Below the pieces are notes generated by a model. The model was not told the origin of the DNA, did not search any database, and was given only the letters and a program-made list of their open reading frames with translations. Both the position numbers and the translations under genes were made by a program. Below, one piece after another: positions 22,006 through 29,100 of a stretch of DNA of 31,332 bases. Source of the DNA: CAYGBM01 sp964348225 (lineage in GTDB: Bacteria > Patescibacteriota > Minisyncoccia > Minisyncoccales > CG1-02-41-26); NCBI GenBank assembly GCA_964348225.1, contig CAYGBM010000011.1, positions 1-31,332 on the forward strand. The letters run 5' to 3'. The first letter of the stretch is position 1; every line of letters starts with the position of its first letter.

Positions 22006-22932
22006 TTAGCCTGTCCACTCATACATCATTATTGAGAAATCTACCAAATCAACTATGCCATCCTGATTAATATCAGCACAAACATTTTCAGGCTCTCTCT
22101 GCTCCCAGTAATAAAGCAAGATAGAAAAATCAACTAAATCAACGTTACCGTCAAAATTCAAATCTGCTCCCCTACAAACAAAAGGAGGAGGCGGAGGTAA
22201 TTCTGGAGGCAAAACTAAAAAGTTAACGGTTTGAGAAAAAGGGCTTTGCTGGCCATCTTTATACAAGGCTTGAGCTTTTATCTCGTGCTCACCCTCTGGC
22301 AAGAGAGAGGTGTCTAATGTAAAAGTCCATTTTCCCTTTTCATCAGTAAGCGTATCCTCTACCAAATTGTCAGGAGAAATAAAAAGAAAAATCTGGCTAG
22401 TTGGATAAGCTTGTCCAGAGATGACAATATCTTCTCCTTGTCTCACCTGGAGAGAATTCAGTTCTATGGTTGGTGGAATAAAGATGCCCGAAATGGTGGT
22501 AATTCTTTGAGGTAAAACGTCAATAATAAAAGTTAAAGTAACAGATTCACGCCCCTCGGTATCTTCAGCCCAAAATCCAAATGTATAAGTTCCCCCAGCA
22601 AGGCCAGTTAACTGCTTTTCAAACACGCCTGATTCAAAAGCCTTAAACGTAGCTGTAACTTCTCCGTCTTTCAAAATAGTAATTAAAGCTGAAGGATAAG
22701 CTCTTCCTCTGAATATAACCTTGGTTAATGGAGGAATGGTATGGCCTGGGGGTGTTGGCGGTGTAGTTGGTGGAGGAGGTCCTACCCAAACTGCAATTCT
22801 AAGGGTAGCTTGGTCTGTTAGCTGAGCATTTACTACTTTCACTAAGCTGAGACTCAATAAAAATAGTAAAACAATACCGCACCAAAAAATTGCTAAACCA
22901 AAAACACTACAGAAGTTTTTGCTTCTAAACAT
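22006..22932 (-). CDS. Secreted Ig-like protein with C-terminal type I dockerin
   Basis: 308 residues. Signal peptide (about 10-36), proline-rich linker (VGPPPPTTPPTPPGH), two bacterial Ig-like modules (about 70-145 and 150-245; the second begins IELNSLQVRQGEDIVISG), then a complete dockerin at about 256-308. Its two repeats have intact calcium loops D-x-N-x-D-G-x-x-D-x-x-D: DLNFDGNVDLVD (followed by FSILLYYW) and DINQDGIVDLVD (followed by FSIMMYEW). Each is preceded by a cysteine (CRGADLN, CADIN), which could form a disulfide. There is no membrane helix after the signal, so it may be released and recaptured by the neighbouring cohesin proteins. Confidence 0.88.
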   Translation of the reverse strand: MFRSKNFCSVFGLAIFWCGIVLLFLLSLSLVKVVNAQLTDQATLRIAVWVGPPPPTTPPTPPGHTIPPLTKVIFRGRAYPSALITILKDGEVTATFKAFESGVFEKQLTGLAGGTYTFGFWAEDTEGRESVTLTFIIDVLPQRITTISGIFIPPTIELNSLQVRQGEDIVISGQAYPTSQIFLFISPDNLVEDTLTDEKGKWTFTLDTSLLPEGEHEIKAQALYKDGQQSPFSQTVNFLVLPPELPPPPPFVCRGADLNFDGNVDLVDFSILLYYWEQREPENVCADINQDGIVDLVDFSIMMYEWTG

Positions 22933-23019
22933 TTATATATTATACAAAAAAAATCACCCATGATAAAATGGGTAATTTTCTTACTGTTTTTTAATCTTAT
23001 ATTAGTGTCCATTCCTGGA

Positions 23020-23988
23020 TTATTTCCGCAATGCCCTTTCCCCAACAAACAAAATTTTAAAAGCAGTAATCCATCTTCTTCTAGTAAGTATAAAAAATAT
23101 CAAGACCACAACTATTCCAGCCCCTATCTTCCATGGAAAAGCCCAGAAGTTTATTACAGCAGGCTCCAAAGAATTATTGCCTCTGCCGTAGGTGCCAACC
23201 AAGGTGGCAGTATACCTTCCTACCCAAAGCCATTTTTTCTCCAGAGGTACTTCAAACTTTCTCGTTGAATTTGGTAGAACGTTATTCTGAGGAAGCCTCA
23301 AGTCAGCCACTGTTCTTCCGAAAATATCGGTGATAACTATTTGAGAAACAGGTCTTATGTGAACCGTTCCTCTGTTTTCAAATTTTGCTTGAAAATATAC
23401 TGGACCGTATTCAAAATAAATTTTGGCTTCAAAGCCTCTGTCTTTATATATTCTGCCTTTTCTAAAATCACTAATAACCAATTCCTCTTTCATCTCTCCC
23501 GGAACCGTTAAGAGAACTAACGTACCAACTCTTTGTGTAAATGCTGCTCCCGTTTGCCCTGTACCAGCCAATCCCTTGGTGGCAGCTAAGACTGTTCCAT
23601 AATGACCTCCTGGTTCTGCATTCTCTGGAATTGTGATGGTAAATTTAACAAGTCTTTCTTCTTTCGGCGCCAAGGAGAATTCCTCAGGATCGGTTTTTAT
23701 CCATCTGGCAATAGAGTAAGTTTCTATGCCTAAAGCACCCACAGGTATTACTCGGCCTTGCTCGCCTGTTGGCAGAATATCTTCAACCTCCATTCTAATC
23801 ACTATACTACTGTCGCTGCTTGGGTTATAAACCTTAACATAATTCTCAATAACCTCTCCAGCTGTGCCTGTTAGTTCAAATGTTACTGGCGAAATTCCAA
23901 CAGCACCTGCTTGAACAAAACGGGTGCCTAAAAAAAACATCCCCCCAACAAATAAAATTAAAAGAATAGCCCTCTTCTTCATAATCAT
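23020..23988 (-). CDS. DUF916-like surface protein B
   Basis: 322 residues with a signal peptide (about 3-27), a beta-rich domain starting GISPVTFELTGTAGEVIENYVKVYNPS (about 31-57), the diagnostic stretch FTITIPENAEPGGHYGTVLAATKG (about 118-141), a second beta domain, and a C-terminal membrane helix followed by basic residues (FILTRRRWITAFK). The family pattern matches DUF916-type proteins that accompany WxL-domain surface proteins in Gram-positives. It follows the small WxL-like gene after 56 bases, so the two probably form one functional pair. Confidence 0.75.
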   Translation of the reverse strand: MIMKKRAILLILFVGGMFFLGTRFVQAGAVGISPVTFELTGTAGEVIENYVKVYNPSSDSSIVIRMEVEDILPTGEQGRVIPVGALGIETYSIARWIKTDPEEFSLAPKEERLVKFTITIPENAEPGGHYGTVLAATKGLAGTGQTGAAFTQRVGTLVLLTVPGEMKEELVISDFRKGRIYKDRGFEAKIYFEYGPVYFQAKFENRGTVHIRPVSQIVITDIFGRTVADLRLPQNNVLPNSTRKFEVPLEKKWLWVGRYTATLVGTYGRGNNSLEPAVINFWAFPWKIGAGIVVVLIFFILTRRRWITAFKILFVGERALRK

Positions 23989-24044
23989 AGGATTTTCAAG
24001 CTTAACACTTTTTCAACAATTTGTCCAGCCCTTAAACAATAATA

Positions 24045-24692
24045 TTATGTACCACCAGTAGCAGTAAGAATAATGGTGTCACTGTAAGCTCCCGACTTCT
24101 GGCTGCTCTCGCACTCAGCGTATGCCCGTACAGTAGTTGTTGCATCCGTTATAGGCCCTGAAGTTGTACTGCTTAAAGTAGCTGAGGTCGTTACTCCACC
24201 AACCGTCAGTGTACCATAGGAATCATAATAAGAATCAATGTCCAGCCTTGTGTCTGTTGAGGTAGCGTTAATTCCATAGCCATCATCATCATTAGCATCT
24301 GTCAGGAGAGAAGTTGCATTTACCGATGCAATTAAAGTCGTGCCATCAACAGTGTGAAGCAATCCGTAATTTGTGCCTGTTACAGATACAGTAAAACCAT
24401 TCTGGTCATTGGTGCTAACCCCGACTGTTATATCACTTGTGCTGCCAACAGCAGTAGTGCCAGCTGAATCAATCAAAGAAGGGGTCATTGTTGCTTCAGA
24501 AGGCGAAACCGAGATTGAGATATAAGAATCTACAGTGGCGTAAACAATAACTGTGTCACTGGCTGAAGCAGCATACGCAGGCTCTGGAACACTAAGTTTT
24601 TGGTGCAACCCAACCATTGCAACAATTACCAAACAAAGGGCAATCCCAAAAGCTATTGCTATGTCAATGTTTCTTTTAATTTGTTCTGCCAT
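24045..24692 (-). CDS. Small secreted WxL-like surface protein
   Basis: 215 residues with an N-terminal signal/anchor (about 12-40, ending AYAASASDT) and a threonine/serine-rich beta protein. Patterns typical of WxL-like domains are visible: VSTNDQNGFTVSVTGTNYGL and the C-terminal SGAYSDTIILTATGG. The strict W-x-L motif is not obvious, so the call is by overall pattern. It carries an acidic stretch TDANDDDGYG, possibly a cation-binding loop. Upstream is a 293-base gap holding a possible promoter, so it may begin the long operon. Confidence 0.65.
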   Translation of the reverse strand: MAEQIKRNIDIAIAFGIALCLVIVAMVGLHQKLSVPEPAYAASASDTVIVYATVDSYISISVSPSEATMTPSLIDSAGTTAVGSTSDITVGVSTNDQNGFTVSVTGTNYGLLHTVDGTTLIASVNATSLLTDANDDDGYGINATSTDTRLDIDSYYDSYGTLTVGGVTTSATLSSTTSGPITDATTTVRAYAECESSQKSGAYSDTIILTATGGT

Positions 24693-24985
24693 TGCTTACT
24701 TAAAATTTTGTAATATTTCTTTATGCTTTTTCTACCGACCTTTTTGTTGTCTTTTTCTTAATCTAGCCTCTAAAAAGGCTTGATCGACAAATTTGTTAAC
24801 TGAAAATTACTGAGGAATAAAAATCTCTCAGCTTTTCCAATTTCTTAACTCCCCCACTAACTTTCCGATTCCTTATCAACTTTTTAAATTTTAACACAAA
24901 ATCTATTTGTCAACCACCCAAGTTTTCCACAGTTGTCCGAGGCCCCTCCTCCCGCAAACTGCGGGAGGAGGGGCCTCCCTTTAGC
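24693..24985. other. Gene-free control region with strong hairpin and possible promoter
   Basis: From the right: 24939-24977 is a very stable hairpin (18-bp arms, see separate entry). Next a TTGACA box at 24908-24913 (minus strand) precedes a TAAAAT-like -10 at suboptimal spacing (14 bases). A 190-base leader follows with CTGAG...CTCAG and AGCCT...AGGCT hairpins before the ATG at 24692. I recognise no riboswitch. Confidence 0.45.
24939..24977. terminator. Very stable GC-rich hairpin after the DUF916-like A gene
   Basis: GAGGCCCCTCCTCCCGCA (24939-24956), loop AAC, exact complement (24960-24977). It is the most GC-rich spot in its surroundings and begins 8 bases after the stop codon. No T-tract follows on the minus strand, so it may be a processing or stability element. 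Confidence 0.6.
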
Positions 24986-26098
24986 TTAATGCTTTTTGAG
25001 GAGGGTTTTCAGGGATAGAATCATTCTTTTTCTGCCTTTCAGTACAAAGAATAAAAGTAACGCAAAAGTAATAATAAAAACCAGCCAGAATTTCCAAGGA
25101 AAGGAAAAGAACGTCAGGGTTGTTGGAATATTCAGCTCAAGTAATCCTGCCTGCACCGGGCTCTTTGCTTTAAGGTCTAAAATTGCTTTATATCTGCCAA
25201 TAAACAAATTTCTTGATAGAAATTCAGAAAGAGAGGCAGGAAGCCAACTCAAGCGCCTTGAAGCTTCAGAGGAGAATTCAACAGGAAACTGCCGAATTTT
25301 TCCAGGCAAAATTGTTGTCTGAGCAACCTCTGCTTCCCCTATCTTTTTGCCAAACACATTATAAATCAAAACCCTGCCAAAGGGCTTAATGTGATAGATA
25401 TCATTATTTTTAATTCTCAAAATAAAAGAGGAAGGAGATTTTTCTACAATTTCAATTTCGGTTGCTGCATGAACAATACTTCCCAATAATTTGGAAGCTG
25501 TATTCTCTAAAACGAGCAGCCTTTCTTCTTCTGGCACAGAAAACTCAATTACTTCTAGCTTTTGCGAAGCCTCTGGTTCCAAAGAAAGAGTTTTAACTGA
25601 GAGCAAAAACAAAACCCCAATAACCGGCACAACTTTTGGATGGCCTTCTGCAAAATAATAAGATGGCATCCGAGGCTCAAAAAGCACAACCGAGTAATGC
25701 CCTCCAGGTTCAGCCTCCTCTGGCACAGAAATTGTAAAAGGAATCTTTTCGGTTTCCCCAGCCTCTAAAATGAGGTTTGGTTTTTCAATACTAAACCATT
25801 TTCGGGAAGAAATAGAAATGTCCTGGTCGCTTTCGTCAAAGGCCATGCCCCCTATTTCATCGCTTGCTGTAAAATCAACAATTCTTACCTCAACAGGCAA
25901 GGGTACTTCGCTATTGTTTGTAATTTTTATTGAGTCTGCCCTTGTTTCCCCAGGAAAAACATGCATTTCAAAAGTATGAGGAGAAACACCCAGCTTGGGC
26001 GATACACTTTGCTCAGCACATACCCAACAGAAAGGTGCAAAAGAAAATGTGAATAAACACAAACCAATTAAAATTTTTTTAAACCTACTGTAACTCAT
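24986..26098 (-). CDS. DUF916-like surface protein A
   Basis: 370 residues. Signal peptide (about 8-28), beta domain starting LGVSPHTFEMHVFPGETRADSIKITNNSEVPL, the stretch FTISVPEEAEPGGHYSVVLFEP (about 127-148), a second beta domain and a C-terminal membrane helix with a basic tail (LVFIITFALLLFFVLKGRKRMILSL). It is a paralogue of the gene at 23020-23988. It starts 23 bases after the giant FG-GAP protein gene, making a second 'surface protein plus DUF916-like' pair. The two pairs are separated only by the 293-base control region. Confidence 0.75.
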   Translation of the reverse strand: MSYSRFKKILIGLCLFTFSFAPFCWVCAEQSVSPKLGVSPHTFEMHVFPGETRADSIKITNNSEVPLPVEVRIVDFTASDEIGGMAFDESDQDISISSRKWFSIEKPNLILEAGETEKIPFTISVPEEAEPGGHYSVVLFEPRMPSYYFAEGHPKVVPVIGVLFLLSVKTLSLEPEASQKLEVIEFSVPEEERLLVLENTASKLLGSIVHAATEIEIVEKSPSSFILRIKNNDIYHIKPFGRVLIYNVFGKKIGEAEVAQTTILPGKIRQFPVEFSSEASRRLSWLPASLSEFLSRNLFIGRYKAILDLKAKSPVQAGLLELNIPTTLTFFSFPWKFWLVFIITFALLLFFVLKGRKRMILSLKTLLKKH

Positions 26099-26121
26099 AT
26101 GATTCTATTTATTTTATTTCC

Positions 26122-29100
26122 CTAATACTGCGCTGTACATATATATTCTATGGTTGTGTTGTAATCAGCAGCAGCTGTTTGGGTTCTAGAAACAGACACT
26201 TTATAAGTTATTATATTCTGTTCGTTCTGCCAAGTGCCTGCTCCCCTGTCAGCCACTGGTTCGGTTGAACTTGTGAACCCAGCGAAATTAGTGGAAGTGG
26301 CAAAGCGGTCAACTGTTCCTCCGGTTAAATCATTGTCATCAGTAGTGTAGCCAAAACCACAATAGCTTGGATTAGTTATACAGTTTGTGCCCCATTCAGT
26401 GGGAGTGGCATTATCAGAAGACCATCTTGGAATAGAAAAGGTTGTGGTAGTTAATTCACCTTCATTGCCAGCCACATCAAAAGCCTGAATTATATAACCA
26501 ACAGTAGATGTTACATACAGTATAGTAGTGGCTGTGGCTGTTAAGTCGTTGAGAAGGTTTAGATTAGGGAAGTAGGCTGTGGTTGAATCTACTGAAAATT
26601 CCAAATCAGAGGACATACCAGCATACCAAGAGCCATCATCAGGTGGTTCATTAACACAAGCATCTCCAGTTCCAGCAGAACAAGAATAAGGTGAATTCAT
26701 TGAACCTATATCATCTCTTTGCCAACCTTCCCAAATAACTGTATCTTCATCAGTTTCCGGGCTTGAAGTTGAAGTAAGATATTTACTGCCATAATCTGAA
26801 TAATAATTGTAAGTACTGAAACCAGCTAAGCTATCAATGGTTAAATTATACTTATAATAGGCTGTGCCACTGCTTGTTGCTGAATACTCCCTTATTCTTA
26901 TAGCTCCTGAACTATTGGGCTGTGGAATAGTACCTGTGGCTGAACCCGAAGCTTGAGTAACAGTGGTCTGGGAGGTTGAAGCAGTGCCCCAGCTTGAACC
27001 ATTGTGCTTCCAAATGGTTGATTTTGAGGTGGTGCTTTTCTCTTCAATAGTACAGGTGGCGTTGCCAATATTTTGCGAGGTGTCGTTTTTATCAATCACG
27101 TGAATTCCCAAATACCAATCAACATTCAGGGTAGTTGCAGCATCAGGTGTATCTTCATTATTCAAGGTAGTATTCAAAACAGTAATGGTGCCAGAAGCTG
27201 GATTGAGATAATTGATAGTTGCTTCTTGAATAGTTGTTGTACCATTGTTATTTAAATCCCATAGGACTGAGGCTGATACCACAGAAATATCACCAGAGCT
27301 TGAGCCTCCGCCCTTAATCTCCAAAATAGCACCATTGTCAACAGTAATTGAAGTGCCAGAATTAATGGTTGCTTGGCATTGGCGGGTAACAGCAGTTCCG
27401 TCAAAGTCAGTTGCATAACTGCAATAATCAGTAGAGGTTGTATGATAATCACCCCAAACATGAAGAGAGCCATCGCTTGCTGCATGGTCTTGCGAATACA
27501 AAGAGCCTGAAGAATCAACATCATAGCTTGTAGTAGCTGATGAATTCCACATTCTAATGTCGGTGTTAGCGCCAACCTTTAAAGTGCCGTAAACTTCTGT
27601 GGCTTGGTTTTTAGAGCCAACCGTATAGGTAGAGGAACTATTAAGATTTAAAACAGAACTTGTTGCAAAGTCCGTGGTTGAGGGCACTGTGTCTGCAATG
27701 ATGTACAGACCTTGAACCTCAATGGTTACTGAGGTAGTGGCAACAAAAGCCGCGGCACTGGTAATGGTCCAATTATTGCTTGAGGTGGCATCAGCAGTGA
27801 TGGTCCAACCGCCAGACCCGTTGTTGAAAGTGATATTATAAAAAGGAGAGGTGCTGGCATTAATGGTTTTGCCGGTTGAAGGTGCATCAAAATAAACTGT
27901 GCCTGAGCTGGCATTGAATGTTCCTCCATTGTTTGTCCAAGAGCCAGCTATATATAATGTATCGCCAGTTGAAGTGACAGTGCCTTGAGTGATGGTGAAA
28001 TCATTATCAACATCATGGTTACCAGAAGCAAATGTCCAACCACCTGCTCCATTAAACTCAACATTATAGAAAGGATTAGCTGTGCCACCTGTGGTTATGG
28101 TTTTACTGCCTGATGTTGCGTTGAAAAGAACTGTGCCTGAAGCATTGTTGAAAGTACCTCCTGAAACATTGAAATCACCACCTACTGCTAGGGTGTTGGT
28201 GGCTGAAGTTGCAGCACCTGCTGTAATAGTGAAGTTATTTATGGTGGTTGCATTATCTGAAGAGATTGTCCAGCCGCCAGAACTATTGTTAAATTCCAAA
28301 TTGTAGAATGAAGATATGCCTGGATTTACTGTTTTGCCTAAAGTTCCAGCAACGAGCTTTACAGTGCCTGAGTTGTGGTTAAATGTGCCACCAGAAGCAT
28401 CAAAGTCCCCTCCTACTATTAAAGTACCAGAGGTAGATGTAACAGTTCCTTGGGTGATGGTAAAGTTATTGGTAGTGGTGGCATTGGTATCAGCAAATTC
28501 CCAACCACCCCCTGAGCCGTTAAAGGTTAGATTCCAGAAGGGGTTGCCATTAACAGTGATGGTCTCCCCTGTTGAGGTTGAGGTAAAGCTTACAGTTGAG
28601 CTTGCTGAATTGAAAGTGCCGCCTGTTGCGTCCCAGCAGCTCATTTCACTGGTGGTACCGTTGCAAGAAACAGAAATAGTTTGAGTGCCTGTTGCTGTGA
28701 AGGTGCCGTTGATGTCTATGTCAGAGAGGGAAATGGCGCCTCCAGCCCCACCTGTCTGGAAGGTCATATTAGTTGGTATATACAGCTCGGTTGCAAAGGT
28801 GGAAGAGGCTGAGAGGGTGGCTTCGGTTGAGGAGGCAGTGAAGAGTATGTCAGGATCGTCTTCAAAGTCGTATTGGTCTAAGTTAGCAACAGTAATCGGT
28901 CCTGCTGTTTCGTGTTTGACAATGATATGGTTCTGGTAAAGGTCAAGGTCTGTGATGTTGTTTGAGGTGGAAGATGCAATATCAACTGTAACTGCCCTTT
29001 CTGTTGTGGTGGGCCCATCAAGATAGACAGTTATAACATCACCTATGCTGCCAATTATTACATCAGATATGGAGTAATCGCCATTAGAGTCTGTGGTGGT

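Noticed and set aside
16686..22018. Chromosomal cohesin (SMC complex) genes
   Set aside because: The domains are secreted, beta-rich and membrane-anchored, with no kleisin or SMC features; they match the cellulosomal cohesin type instead.
21926..22018. N-terminal extension of the cohesin-1 protein
   Set aside because: The open frame runs through a 29-bp palindrome and the dockerin stop region; the signal peptide begins just after ATG 21925, as expected for the true start.
28082..28939. Three valine/proline-rich plus-strand frames opposite the giant gene
   Set aside because: They are antisense shadows of the threonine/serine/asparagine-rich repeat region; regular composition comes from the opposite strand's codon pattern.
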